A stretch of DNA of 64,000 nt from contig NZ_KV917378.1 of the NCBI RefSeq assembly GCF_002019735.1, forward strand, positions 1,638,869-1,702,868, written 5' to 3'. This document shows, piece by piece, positions 1 through 9,287 of this stretch. The notes beneath the pieces were generated by a model, which was not told the origin of the DNA, ran no database searches, and was given only the letters and a program-made list of their open reading frames with translations. The stretch is from Salipaludibacillus agaradhaerens. Lineage in GTDB: Bacteria > Bacillota > Bacilli > Bacillales > Salisediminibacteriaceae. Position numbers and translations under genes: made by a program. Position 1 is the first letter of the stretch. Each line of letters starts with the position of its first letter.

Positions 1-922
1 TAACCCAACCACCACGCATGCAACGTAAAGCTAATAAGATGTGGTGACAATGAAGTTGTTCAAAAGGTACACCCATCCTTGCCCTGTCCGATACTTGTCC
101 GCTGTAAGTATTCCGTCCACCTAACTGAACACCTAGTAATGCAGCCATCATCGCTTCTGTCCAGCCGCTATTTGGACTTGGATGTTTAGGGGCATCCCGA
201 CGTGTCAGCTGCCATGCATGACGCAGGCGTATACCTTTTACAAAAAAACCACCAAGCCATAACGTGAGAGCTGTTATTCGGGCAGGCAACCAATTAACCA
301 CATCATCAAGTCTAGCAGAAGACCTGCCAAAATCTTTGTATGTATTATTTTTGTAGCCAACCATTGAGTCTAATGTATTTATCGCCCGATAAGTCATAGC
401 GAGCGGTGCACCGCCAATAAATGCCCAAAAAATTGGAGCTGTAATCGCATCAGTCGTGTTTTCCGCAACTGTTTCCACCGTCCCCCTGACGATCTCTTCC
501 TCATTAAGGTCGGCTGTATCTCTCCCTACGATCGTACTTAACTTTAGACGCGCCTCACTTAAGTCACCTGTGGTCAATGGTTTCACAATATCGCGCGCCG
601 CTTGTCTCAGCCCTTTAATGGCGATTGTCGTAGAGATCATGTATAGTTGCCCGAGTGTACCTGCTACAGGATGAAGTTTATAAAGACTAACTGTAACAGC
701 TGATGTTATTAAAAATACGATTAAAACGATGACTAATGTCAAGAAAACGCCGTTTCGCTTTTTTATGTGTACTGGGCCTCGATTCCACCGTTTATCGAAA
801 AAACGAATAAGACGCCCGATACCTATGACTGGATGGGGGAGCCACCTAGGATCGCCCAGCATGAGGTCGAGCACGATAGCCCCTATCACTATAAGGATGA
901 TAAGAGGAACAACCATATCCAT
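1..922 (-). CDS. cbiB: Adenosylcobinamide-phosphate synthase CbiB (CobD family), 3' end outside window
   Basis: This integral membrane enzyme joins the aminopropanol (phosphate) arm to adenosylcobyric acid. It forms adenosylcobinamide (phosphate) late in B12 synthesis. The frame is open from ATG at 922 to the window edge (307 codons). It has an N-terminal hydrophobic helix, the family-typical LDLMLGDPRWLPHPV-like stretch at about residues 14-32, and DTADLNEEEIVRGTVETVAE in the middle. CbiB proteins are usually about 310-320 residues, so only a few codons are missing. Its ATG overlaps the stop of the upstream ATPase-CbiZ gene as TAATG, which suggests translational coupling. It is the fourth gene after the B12 riboswitch. 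Identification is firm; the exact end is unseen. Confidence 0.9.
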   Translation of the reverse strand, partial: MDMVVPLIILIVIGAIVLDLMLGDPRWLPHPVIGIGRLIRFFDKRWNRGPVHIKKRNGVFLTLVIVLIVFLITSAVTVSLYKLHPVAGTLGQLYMISTTIAIKGLRQAARDIVKPLTTGDLSEARLKLSTIVGRDTADLNEEEIVRGTVETVAENTTDAITAPIFWAFIGGAPLAMTYRAINTLDSMVGYKNNTYKDFGRSSARLDDVVNWLPARITALTLWLGGFFVKGIRLRHAWQLTRRDAPKHPSPNSGWTEAMMAALLGVQLGGRNTYSGQVSDRARMGVPFEQLHCHHILLALRCMRGGWV

Positions 923-2397
923 TATACGTGTTCACCTTTGTCTAAATAATAAGCTAACGCTTTTGTCGTCGCCTCATATACAACGGAACCGATCGCTTTT
1001 CCTTCTGGTGTCCCAGAACCAGCATATGGTGTTTGCTCACCCCGTTGTGTCGTAGCAATGAGTAAACTGTCCGTTGACGTTCCTGTGGCAATTGTACCTG
1101 TATAAGCATCCTTCACATTGGCATCATAAAGGGCTTTTGTTTTAGCTTCTGTAGCTGATAAACATGCATTAACAAGTGCGCCATCAGTAAAATGTCGATT
1201 TAGAAAAACCATCGTATTAATCGTGCCAATTTGACTGATTTTATCATCACGTTCGTGGGAAACAATATCCACAGCATTACTCACACCTGCTGTGACCATC
1301 ACGCGAATAGCGATACCTTCATAAACTTTATTTATCCAAACAGCGTCTTTCAAGCGAACAGCTGTCATCATTCCGACAGCATTTTCATAAGAGATGTGTC
1401 GTTCAGTCATCCAGCGCTTAACATCGTCCGCTGGCGTACTGCAATGATAATTTTTTTCCACATGAAAATTACAAAAGTCCGTTGCCCAGCGAATTCCTTC
1501 ACCGACTACGCCATTAGAAATGGTTCGTAGCGGCTGCTCAACCTGAATATGAATCGCTTTGTCGTCTTTTGCTACCTTCATCATCGTTTCAAGAGGATTT
1601 ACGTCATGTCCTTCTTTTTTGCTGGCTGGTGTCATTAATAATTGTGGTTTCGCTAGTGTGGGATGGGCTTGTGCCTTTACCTCCACGTTATAAACTGCTC
1701 GCAACTCGTCTTCTTGCTTTAAAATATCAACACTTCCTACTTTACGTAGACGTCCTTCATGAAGAAGACCCACTCTATCTGCATAGAGGGCCGCCACATT
1801 TAAATCGTGAAGAATAGCAAAGACAGTTAAACCATGGGTGAGCTGCCGCTCTTTTAATAAATTAAGCATATGAAAAGAGTGTTTAACATCAAGATGGTTC
1901 GTTGGCTCGTCCAGAAGGAGAATATCTGGCTGTTGCGCTAACGCTTTTGCTAGTAAAACCCGCTGCTTCTCTCCTCCACTAATGGTTCTGAATTGTTTAT
2001 GACGATAACGCGCCACATCAGTGAGCATCATGACGTCATCAATTACGGCCTGATCTTTCTTAGATAAATTTTTAAACAATCCTTGTTGGAACGCATAACG
2101 GCCAAGACTGACAATTTCCTCGACAGTAAAGTCAAATGAGATATGGGCTTCTTGTGTTAAAACCGCCACATGACGAGCCTTTTCAAGCTTAGACAAAGAG
2201 GTCAATGGTTGCCCTTTAAGACAAATATTTCCTTGCTTAGTCGGAAGTGTACCGGTTACCAGTTTAAATAACGTCGTTTTTCCACTGCCATTTGGCCCCA
2301 GGAGGGTAAAAAATTCACCTTTTTCAATCGTTAAACTAACATCTTTAATGATAGGTTCGTTGTCATACCCTCCTGACACCTTTGTAAGCTCTATCAT
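922..2397 (-). CDS. Fused cobalamin ABC transporter ATPase (BtuD-like) and adenosylcobinamide amidohydrolase (CbiZ)
   Basis: Two proteins are joined in one 491-residue chain. Residues 1 to about 255 are an ABC ATPase: Walker A GPNGSGKT at 34-41, signature SGGEKQR at 140-146, and Walker B ILLLDEP at 159-165. It would power the BtuC permease. Residues from about 290 to 491 match CbiZ (WATDFCNFHVEKNYHC, TAGVSNAVD, GTINTMVFLNR). CbiZ cleaves the amide of adenosyl-cobinamide or pseudo-B12 to give adenosylcobyric acid, which CbiB downstream reloads. The ATG lies in an ATGA overlap with btuC, after AAGGAGG. The fusion couples import to remodelling of corrinoids. Each domain is confidently assigned; function of the fused chain is inferred. 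Confidence 0.93.
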   Translation of the reverse strand: MIELTKVSGGYDNEPIIKDVSLTIEKGEFFTLLGPNGSGKTTLFKLVTGTLPTKQGNICLKGQPLTSLSKLEKARHVAVLTQEAHISFDFTVEEIVSLGRYAFQQGLFKNLSKKDQAVIDDVMMLTDVARYRHKQFRTISGGEKQRVLLAKALAQQPDILLLDEPTNHLDVKHSFHMLNLLKERQLTHGLTVFAILHDLNVAALYADRVGLLHEGRLRKVGSVDILKQEDELRAVYNVEVKAQAHPTLAKPQLLMTPASKKEGHDVNPLETMMKVAKDDKAIHIQVEQPLRTISNGVVGEGIRWATDFCNFHVEKNYHCSTPADDVKRWMTERHISYENAVGMMTAVRLKDAVWINKVYEGIAIRVMVTAGVSNAVDIVSHERDDKISQIGTINTMVFLNRHFTDGALVNACLSATEAKTKALYDANVKDAYTGTIATGTSTDSLLIATTQRGEQTPYAGSGTPEGKAIGSVVYEATTKALAYYLDKGEHV

Positions 2398-3464
2398 GCC
2401 GTCTTCCTCCTTCCTAAACGATTTCTAATAAGCAGCAACGAAAATACGGGGGCACCTACTAACGCCGTTATGACCCCGATTGGCATTTCCTTTGGTGCAA
2501 TAATCGTTCGAGATACGAGATCAGTTAAAATAAGAAAGCCTCCACCTGTCAATAACGAAAGTGGCAAAACATGTCGATGGTTTGGGCCTGTCACAAGCCT
2601 GACGAGATGAGGAATAACAAGCCCGACAAAACCAATCGTCCCTGAGACAGCCACAGCTGATCCTGTCAGCAACGATGCTCCAATTAAGAGAAAAATCTTC
2701 CCTCTCCTCACATCGACGCCGATATGTTCTGCCGCTTCTTCACCAAGAGCGAGAGCATTCAGTTCACGATAATGATACAGTAAAATTAATGAACCAACGA
2801 TCATAAACGGCAAAATAAGCTGGACATGGCTCCAACCTCGCAAACTGACACTTCCATAAAGCCAGTAAATAATTTGCGTCATTTCGTTTTGGTCGCCGAG
2901 TGCAATGATTAAGGACACGATAGCCCCCATAAAAGAACTTATAATAATACCGGCTAAAATAATCGTCTCGATGGCCATGCTTCTGCTTGTCATTTTCACA
3001 AGACCGAACACGAGCATTAATGTTAGAAAACCAAAAATAATCGCGATAATAGGTTGGGTAAAAACGCCTAAGATAGGAAGTGAGATTTGAAAAAAAATCA
3101 CGATTACCGCGCCCAATGCAGCCCCTGAGGAGACACCGATCGTATAAGGATCTGCTAACGGATTTCGCAGCAGTCCTTGGAAAGCTGCCCCAGCTAACGC
3201 CAGTGATGCCCCTACACAAAATGCTAAAATGACTCTAGGTAAACGAATGTTCCAAATGATTGGCACTTCATTTGCCGGTACATCTGTCAGCCAAACATGC
3301 CCTGTGGTCCGTTCAATAATAATATGAATAATATGAGGAATAGGGACTGTGACACTGCTCCAAAAGAGAGCAAGGAGGATTGTACCGAGTACAAATCCTC
3401 CTGCCAGTATATATATCCACGCAACACGATTATTCAAAAACATCCGGATAAACGAGTTTTGCAA
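2394..3464 (-). CDS. btuC: Corrinoid ABC transporter permease (FecCD/BtuC family)
   Basis: A 356-residue polytopic FecCD-type permease with about ten hydrophobic segments. It forms the membrane channel of the cobalamin importer whose binding protein is btuF and whose ATPase is the downstream fusion. Family landmarks are RLPRVILAFCVGASLALAGA with FQGLLRNPLADPYTIGVSSGA around residues 73-112, and GFVGLVIPHLVR near residue 275. The best start is TTG at 3464, preceded by GAAGGAG at nine bases. It lies inside the btuF 3' end, overlapping by 35 bases. The first ATG (3443) has no such site. Haem and siderophore permeases share the fold; the riboswitch and CbiZ partner specify corrinoids. Confidence 0.92.
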   Translation of the reverse strand: MQNSFIRMFLNNRVAWIYILAGGFVLGTILLALFWSSVTVPIPHIIHIIIERTTGHVWLTDVPANEVPIIWNIRLPRVILAFCVGASLALAGAAFQGLLRNPLADPYTIGVSSGAALGAVIVIFFQISLPILGVFTQPIIAIIFGFLTLMLVFGLVKMTSRSMAIETIILAGIIISSFMGAIVSLIIALGDQNEMTQIIYWLYGSVSLRGWSHVQLILPFMIVGSLILLYHYRELNALALGEEAAEHIGVDVRRGKIFLLIGASLLTGSAVAVSGTIGFVGLVIPHLVRLVTGPNHRHVLPLSLLTGGGFLILTDLVSRTIIAPKEMPIGVITALVGAPVFSLLLIRNRLGRRKTA

Positions 3465-4419
3465 GAGTTTCCACTCCTTCGATTAGACGAGGACCAGGAC
3501 GGGTAACTGTGTCATTATCCACATCATACACTCTTTCGTTCTGAACCGCCGGCACTTCTGACCAACCGTCACGAGCTAACACGTCAGCTTCAGGATTGTC
3601 GATATAATAGCCATACGTCGTAACAATCACGTCTGGCTCTAGTGTGACAATCTCTTCTTCAGTGAATTGAACCCAACCGGACTCTTCTTCAGCAGCGTTT
3701 GTAGCATTAATAGCTTCAAGCATTTCGTGCATGAACGTGCCTTGTCCAGTTGTGAAAATATCAGGTGATGGGCCAACTTCTACCCATACCGTTTGGCGAT
3801 CTTCTTCTGGAATCGTTTCTGCCTGCTCACGGATTTCTTCTAATCGCTCTTCCATACTTGTAACAATCTGATTTGCTTCGTCACTCGTCCCTGTCGCTTC
3901 ACCAATCATATGAATGGTGTCATACGTTTCTTCAAAAGATTCAGCACTACCCATAACGAGGACATCAATGCCTGCTTCTTCATATTCGTTTAAAACATCC
4001 TCATGATTTTGATAATGATACTCTTGCACTAATAGCAGATCAGGACTCAAAGAAAGGATTAATTCTGCATCCATATCCTGTGCGCCAATGATTTGAATAT
4101 CAGCCGTTTCTTCTGGGAAATTACAATATTCTGATACACCGATCATGCGGTCCCCAGCACCTAGTTCAAACACGATCTCCGTGCTGCTCGGAAGTAATGA
4201 TGCAATCGTTTCAGGTGTTTCTTCAATCGTCACTTCTTGTCCAACACCATCAGTCACTGTAACAGGGAAGTCCCCTTCCACAGTTTCATTGGCATTATTA
4301 TCGTTATTAACGTTTACAGTATTATCATTATTTTCTTCCGCTGCACCACAAGCAGTCAGAATCAGTGCTAACACTGTGATCGTACTCATTTGTTTCCATT
4401 TACTTAATAATTGTTTCAT
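3430..4419 (-). CDS. btuF: Corrinoid-binding lipoprotein (BtuF family)
   Basis: Extracellular substrate-binding protein of the B12 importer, 329 residues. A lipoprotein signal (MKQLLSKWKQ, hydrophobic core, LTAC lipobox) anchors it to the membrane. An acidic Asn-rich linker follows, then the periplasmic-binding fold (ETIASLLPSSTEIVFELGAG; LLLVQEYHYQNHEDV). The ATG at 4419 lies nine bases after AGGGGG. A TTG one codon earlier is possible. It is the first gene behind the cobalamin riboswitch and its terminator, so its expression should fall when adenosylcobalamin is abundant. Confidence 0.92.
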   Translation of the reverse strand: MKQLLSKWKQMSTITVLALILTACGAAEENNDNTVNVNNDNNANETVEGDFPVTVTDGVGQEVTIEETPETIASLLPSSTEIVFELGAGDRMIGVSEYCNFPEETADIQIIGAQDMDAELILSLSPDLLLVQEYHYQNHEDVLNEYEEAGIDVLVMGSAESFEETYDTIHMIGEATGTSDEANQIVTSMEERLEEIREQAETIPEEDRQTVWVEVGPSPDIFTTGQGTFMHEMLEAINATNAAEEESGWVQFTEEEIVTLEPDVIVTTYGYYIDNPEADVLARDGWSEVPAVQNERVYDVDNDTVTRPGPRLIEGVETLAKLVYPDVFE

Positions 4420-4566
4420 CAATCTTATCCCCCTCTATTTTGTGCCGCTTCATGTCTTAACGTCTGCTATTCAACGATATAGGTTTAACCTCGATAAATC
4501 TTAAGTCATGTTAGACTGACAGTTATCATGTCTAGCCTATCAGTCAATTATGATTTTTTCGCTACG

Positions 4567-4598
4567 AAAAAAAACGCAGCCCGTAGAGGACTAGCGTA
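4567..4598 (-). terminator. Riboswitch-controlled intrinsic terminator ahead of btuF
   Basis: On the minus strand ACGC(T)AGTCC pairs with GGGCTGCGT across a five-base loop, and seven T follow. It stands between the B12 aptamer and btuF. This fits transcriptional attenuation rather than ribosome-site masking. Formation upon ligand binding is inferred. Confidence 0.85.
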
Positions 4599-4719
4599 AG
4601 ATGATTAAGCCGTATCAAGCATGCCTGTCCAATTCGACCAGTATGCATGGACCTGTTCATAGCAGGGAACAGGCTACAGACACTAAACATCCTTTTCCTC
4701 GAAGGAGCTTAACTAACAC

Positions 4720-4885
4720 GGGTAGGCAGGTCTCCTGACTTACAGAGTAACGGTATACCGCTCCTTCCCATGCAGGTGACTCTACACAGTGGTAATACGC
4801 GGTTACCTTTCTGTTTACAGTGGCGGGACCGCGCTGGATTCACACCAGCTTCCCTATTATCCTAATATTAGGACCTATCCGCAAT
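4720..4885 (-). ncRNA. Cobalamin (adenosylcobalamin) riboswitch
   Basis: Read on the minus strand this is a canonical B12 element: AATAGGGAAGCTGGTGTGAA, then CGGTCCCGCCACTGT (containing the B12 box), and the closing GTCAGGAGACCTGCC. Order and spacing match the cobalamin aptamer class. It is followed about 120 bases later by an intrinsic terminator and then btuF. It should repress import and salvage genes when coenzyme B12 is plentiful. No second B12 box was seen ahead of cobT or cobO. Confidence 0.96.
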
Positions 4886-4996
4886 GTCATTCATTACATG
4901 TCATAATTGGGTAACGAAGCAGAAAAAAATATTTTTTCTGCTGCATACCTTACCTAACTCAGTATAAATGAGTTCGTGCTCGTTGTAAATTTGAAT

Positions 4997-6049
4997 TTAG
5001 CTTTCCTTTTTTTCTTTAGACACATTTGCTTCCTCAAAGCTTGCCATCTCAGTTAAAATGGCGACTGACGCTTCTACCAGTGAAAAAGCAAGTGCTGCAC
5101 CTGTTCCTTCTCCGAGCCGCAAATTCAAATCTAGTAATGGGCTTTCTGCCAATCTCTCTAATGCTACACGATGGCCCTGTTCCTGTGATAAGTGGCCAAA
5201 AATAAGGTAATCCTTCACGTTTGGCGCGAGCATAACGGCCACATTTGCAGCGACAGTGGAAATAAATCCGTCTACGAGGATAGGTACGCGATGAGCAGCC
5301 CCACCGAGCATCGCACCAGCCATGCCAGCAATTTCTAATCCACCTACTTTCGCCAACATATCAATGGCATCATACTGATTAGGATTATGGAATAGAAGTG
5401 CTTGTTTAATAACTGCCTCTTTATGACGCAATATGTCATCACTAACCCCTGTCCCTCTGCCAACAATCTCACTCACTTCTTTATCCGTGATGCAAGCTAA
5501 CAGGGCACTGCTTGCAGTTGTATTACCGATCCCCATCTCTCCTAATATAAGAGAACGGGCCCCTTTTTCTATCATCTGTTCAGCAACATTAATCCCTACT
5601 TTAATAGCAGCTTCCGCTTCCTCTCGTGACATGGCTTTTTCCTTCAAAAAATTCCCTGTTCCGTAACGTATTTTTTGATTAATAAAGCCTGTCCCTTCAA
5701 GATCAGCATTCACGCCTATATCCACAAGGGTAAAACTAGCACCGCTCTTTTTCGCTAACACATTAATGGCGGCTCCCCCATTAAGAAAGTTATAGACCAT
5801 TTGAGCTGTTACTTCTGAAGGATAAGCCGAGACGCCTTCAGCTGCTATACCGTGATCTGCCGCAAATACGAGTGCTGCCGGCGGTGATACAACAGGATAT
5901 GTGGCCCCCGTGATTTCACCTAATTGAACAGCTAGTTGTTCAAGTTTCCCTAAGCTGCCAATTGGTTTTGTTAAGTTGTCTAAACGGTGCTGGACGTCCT
6001 TACCGACTTTTTTATCTACTGTTGTTATTCGACTTATTGTCTCTTTCAT
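4997..6049 (-). CDS. cobT: Nicotinate-nucleotide:dimethylbenzimidazole phosphoribosyltransferase
   Basis: CobT activates the lower ligand of cobalamin. It transfers ribose-5-phosphate from nicotinate mononucleotide to 5,6-dimethylbenzimidazole, giving alpha-ribazole phosphate. The 350-residue length is normal. Visible landmarks are AADHG (63-67), GEMGIGNTT (170-178) and RLGEGTGAAL (311-320), whose glutamate corresponds to the catalytic base of the family. The ATG follows AAGGTGA at four bases. It lies about 290 bases downstream of cobQ on the same strand. The gap holds a diverged repeat copy, so it may have its own promoter or be the last gene of the cob operon. Confidence 0.96.
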   Translation of the reverse strand: MKETISRITTVDKKVGKDVQHRLDNLTKPIGSLGKLEQLAVQLGEITGATYPVVSPPAALVFAADHGIAAEGVSAYPSEVTAQMVYNFLNGGAAINVLAKKSGASFTLVDIGVNADLEGTGFINQKIRYGTGNFLKEKAMSREEAEAAIKVGINVAEQMIEKGARSLILGEMGIGNTTASSALLACITDKEVSEIVGRGTGVSDDILRHKEAVIKQALLFHNPNQYDAIDMLAKVGGLEIAGMAGAMLGGAAHRVPILVDGFISTVAANVAVMLAPNVKDYLIFGHLSQEQGHRVALERLAESPLLDLNLRLGEGTGAALAFSLVEASVAILTEMASFEEANVSKEKKES

Positions 6050-6120
6050 GCCATCACCTTGCTCTCCTGTAAGATATGTTTTACCCGTTTAACCAATTTT
6101 TATGAGTCACACTCGAACTC

Positions 6121-6250
6121 TCGGAAAGCACCCATTTGTAACGAAAGGGGCTAAATCTATTTAGGCAGAAGATAACGGATGCTAATGCCCTGACTTACTC
6201 AACTAACAATCAGTGAGAGAAGAACGAAATCCCCTTGATTGTTTTATCAT
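6121..6250 (-). repeat. Dispersed 152-bp element family 1, diverged copy in reverse orientation
   Basis: A decayed copy of the element that is tandem at 32.7-33.56 kb, here on the opposite strand. Recognisable parts are the ATTTAGGC core, GATAACGGATGCTAATG, CTGACTTACTCAACTAACAATCAGTG and GAAGAACGAA. Its last arm is worn (CCCCTTGATTG). It fills most of the gene-free interval between cobQ and cobT (6050-6343), where nothing else is evident. Confidence 0.8.
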
Positions 6251-6343
6251 CCACCTATTAAGTACAATTTATTGCATATTAGTTGTGTTATTGCTTTAAA
6301 AACACCATTATGAAATCGATTTAGAAGTTAAATGTTAAATTCA

Positions 6344-7861
6344 TCATTGCTTTGAAAATGCGTCCATCTTCTGCTCAATTAACGCCATATTAAGATGGCT
6401 CTCCACCACATCCGCTAATGTGCTCAAAGACTTTTCTCTCACAGATTGATATAAACAGCGGTCGTATGTAACAGGCACTCCCTTCTTTTCACATAATTTG
6501 TTTAATAAAGTATGTCTAAATTCGTCATTTGCAAAAATCCCGTGTAAATATGTGCCAATAATCCTTTCATCTTCACTAATAAAGCCGTCTTTCTCGCCGT
6601 CAGATAAATGGATAAAATGACTCCCATAACTGTTACTATCTCTATTCGTTCGTCCCATATGAATTTCATAACCGTCTACCGGCAAGATGTGACCACTAAG
6701 TTGAACCTGCCCAGATACTAACACCGTCCGTTTATGAGCTGTTAACGTTGTGGTCATATGTTTTATAAGGTTAAATCCCTCCATGCGCCGATGTGCCGAT
6801 TCTATATGTGATGGATCCATAACAGATGTCCCTAGCATTTGGTAGCCACCGCATATTCCAACTATTCGTGTCCCCTCTTTTTCCACTAGCTCAATAACCG
6901 CTTCGGTTATGCCGTTATCCCGTAAATACTGAAGGTCTTCTAACGTATTTTTGCTGCCTGGCAATACAATCATATCCGGTGTCCCTAGCTCGCTTCTTTT
7001 TTTGACGAAACGAACGTGGCAATCGTGTTCTAGAACGAGTGGATCAATATCAGTGAAATTAGCGATCCGTGGGTAATGAAGAACAGCAATATCTAACGCT
7101 TTCGCTAAGTTAGGTCCAGACTCATAATTGGCTAATGCAAGTGAATCTTCTGCATCAATCGTTAGATCCTCAATAAACGGTATCACACCGAGTACAGGAA
7201 GTGACGTATAATCTTCGAACCAGTCAAGCCCAGGCTGAAGAAGTGCTAGGTCACCACGAAATTTATTAATTACAACACCGATAATCCGTTGTCTATCATC
7301 GGGGTCTAACAATTGCAGAGTTCCTACTAAACTGGCAAACACACCGCCTTTGTCTATATCCCCTACAAGAATAACTGGAGCTTTTGCCATAGCAGCTACA
7401 CTCATATTAACCAGTTCTCGCTCATTTAAGTTAATTTCAGCTGGACTTCCTGCCCCTTCAATCACAATCCGTTCATAGTCTGTGGCCAGCTTAGAAAAGC
7501 TTTCTTGTATAAGTTGCTTTCCATATTCATAAAAGTCTTCTCTATACTCTCCGGCTTGCATCGTCCGTAGTGGCTTGCCGTGAACGACGATTTGTGAGCG
7601 ATTCTCCCCTTCTGGTTTTATTAAGATCGGGTTCATATACGTTGTAGCCTGGATTCGAGCCGCCTCCGCCTGAACACCTTGGGCCCTGCCAATCTCTTTA
7701 CCATCTATCGTTATGTAAGAGTTCAACGCCATGTTTTGTGATTTAAAAGGGGCGGTTCGTAGCCCTTTATTAGCAAAAATTCGGCATAAAGCTGTTACTA
7801 ATAAACTTTTTCCTGCATCAGAATGTGTCCCTTGCACCATAATTGGTAAACAGTTAGTCAT
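6344..7861 (-). CDS. cobQ: Cobyric acid synthase (CobQ/CbiP)
   Basis: Glutamine- and ATP-dependent enzyme that amidates positions b, d, e and g of adenosylcobyrinic acid a,c-diamide to make cobyric acid. The 505 residues show the dethiobiotin-synthetase-like P-loop GTHSDAGKS (11-19). The C-terminal class I glutaminase half has nucleophile Cys337 in CGGYQMLG and a histidine in GTYLHGIF near residue 447. The ATG at 7861 lies within the last codons of cbiA (8-base overlap), after GAGGAG, so the two are coupled. It is the third gene of cobO-cbiA-cobQ. Confidence 0.97.
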   Translation of the reverse strand: MTNCLPIMVQGTHSDAGKSLLVTALCRIFANKGLRTAPFKSQNMALNSYITIDGKEIGRAQGVQAEAARIQATTYMNPILIKPEGENRSQIVVHGKPLRTMQAGEYREDFYEYGKQLIQESFSKLATDYERIVIEGAGSPAEINLNERELVNMSVAAMAKAPVILVGDIDKGGVFASLVGTLQLLDPDDRQRIIGVVINKFRGDLALLQPGLDWFEDYTSLPVLGVIPFIEDLTIDAEDSLALANYESGPNLAKALDIAVLHYPRIANFTDIDPLVLEHDCHVRFVKKRSELGTPDMIVLPGSKNTLEDLQYLRDNGITEAVIELVEKEGTRIVGICGGYQMLGTSVMDPSHIESAHRRMEGFNLIKHMTTTLTAHKRTVLVSGQVQLSGHILPVDGYEIHMGRTNRDSNSYGSHFIHLSDGEKDGFISEDERIIGTYLHGIFANDEFRHTLLNKLCEKKGVPVTYDRCLYQSVREKSLSTLADVVESHLNMALIEQKMDAFSKQ

Positions 7862-9230
7862 GCACTTTCCACTCCTCGCATTGCTTCACAAAATGTTCCG
7901 CTGCTTTAGGGCATGAACCAAAATGCAAATGTGTATATCCAGCGATAAGATTTTTCCTAACAATACCTTCATCAGCTCCCCCATATGAGCTTTTCACTGA
8001 AAAAGCAGGTGACTGTTCTCTCTCGCTTTTAAAAGAGGAATAATGAAATTCATGCCCTCTCAATGTCTCACCTTTAGTTAATAAAAAGTTTCCTGGCTGT
8101 GCTGTGACTTGCCGATAGCCGATCGCTTGAAGCGTGTGTGACATGGTCACTTTCCCTTTAATTATACCCACCATGGGATAGTGCTGTCCGTCTGTCGTCT
8201 CAAGAGCTTCACATAAATACATAAAACCGCCGCACTCTGCAAGTGTCGGCATACCACTCTCTATCGCTTCGTTAATTGACCGTTTCACATCGGTTAATGC
8301 CGCCAACTCCGCCGCAAATTCTTCCGGAAAGCCGCCGCCAAGATAAAGACCGTCTACATCAGTTGGTAAAGCCTCACCTGCTAAAGGGGAAAAGAAAACC
8401 AGCTCCGCTCCCGCCCTTTCTAATAGCTCAAAGTTTTCAATATAATAAAAGTTAAAGGCTTTATCTTTAGCTATCGCCAATTTCACTTTAGGTACAGGTG
8501 ACCTCTGTAACGAGGAGTAGACCGCTGTTTCTATTAAAGAGGGGGCTTTTGCAAGGTCATAGAGCTGAGTTAAATCCACTGTTTCACTTGTGAACTGAGC
8601 TAATTCAGTTATAAACTCGTTTAAATGGCCTTTTTCTAACGCCGGAAGCAGGCCAAGGTGACGCTCAGGCAGATTGAGCGTTTTTTCCTGTGGCAAATAA
8701 CCGACCACAGGGATCTCACACATCTGCTCAACAGCTGCCTCAACAAGCTCGTAGTGGCCTTGACTAGCAACACGATTAGCAATAACCCCAACGAGGTTAA
8801 CCGACCGATTAAAATTCTGGAAACCTTTGACGATAGCAGCAGCACTTCTTGCTAACGCTGAACAATCGACCACTAATATAACAGGTGCTCGTGTTATAAG
8901 ACTTATATGAGCAGTACTCCCTTTATCTGATAAGGGATCTTTGCCGTCATAAAGACCCATCACTCCTTCAATGAGAGATATATCTGCCCCATCCGCCCCA
9001 GACTGCAAAACGTGATTGAGCATAGATTCATCGAGCATCCAACTATCAAGGTTACGAGACGTTCTCCCAGTTACCGCTGTATGGTACGCTGGATCTATAT
9101 AATCTGGCCCACACTTAAAACCTTGAACGTTAAGCCCTTTAGCCTTTAACGCGGCCATAAGCCCGATTGTCACCGTTGTCTTTCCAACGCCACTAGATGC
9201 TCCTGCAATAACAAGCCGTCTGTCACTCAT
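7854..9230 (-). CDS. cbiA: Cobyrinic acid a,c-diamide synthase (CbiA/CobB)
   Basis: Uses ATP and glutamine to amidate the a and c side chains of cobyrinic acid. Of 458 residues, the N-terminal ATPase part carries ASSGVGKTT (11-19). The C-terminal glutaminase has Cys333 in AECGGFMYLCE and a final THLHFGSCP histidine. The start is the ATG at 9230, which sits six bases after GGGAGG. The frame stays open upstream to an ATG at 9275, but that one has no ribosome site and would add 15 atypical residues. Placed between cobO and cobQ, it shows the strain can process cobyrinic acid and not only salvage cobinamide. Confidence 0.96.
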   Translation of the reverse strand: MSDRRLVIAGASSGVGKTTVTIGLMAALKAKGLNVQGFKCGPDYIDPAYHTAVTGRTSRNLDSWMLDESMLNHVLQSGADGADISLIEGVMGLYDGKDPLSDKGSTAHISLITRAPVILVVDCSALARSAAAIVKGFQNFNRSVNLVGVIANRVASQGHYELVEAAVEQMCEIPVVGYLPQEKTLNLPERHLGLLPALEKGHLNEFITELAQFTSETVDLTQLYDLAKAPSLIETAVYSSLQRSPVPKVKLAIAKDKAFNFYYIENFELLERAGAELVFFSPLAGEALPTDVDGLYLGGGFPEEFAAELAALTDVKRSINEAIESGMPTLAECGGFMYLCEALETTDGQHYPMVGIIKGKVTMSHTLQAIGYRQVTAQPGNFLLTKGETLRGHEFHYSSFKSEREQSPAFSVKSSYGGADEGIVRKNLIAGYTHLHFGSCPKAAEHFVKQCEEWKVHD

Positions 9231-9287
9231 AAAGGTCCTCCCTTCCTTTCTATTTTTTAGTGTAAAAGAAGGCATAAGGCTTTTTAG

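Noticed and set aside
6050-6343. Second cobalamin riboswitch before cobT
   Set aside because: No B12 box or AATAGGGAA-type core is visible; the interval is a worn family 1 repeat.
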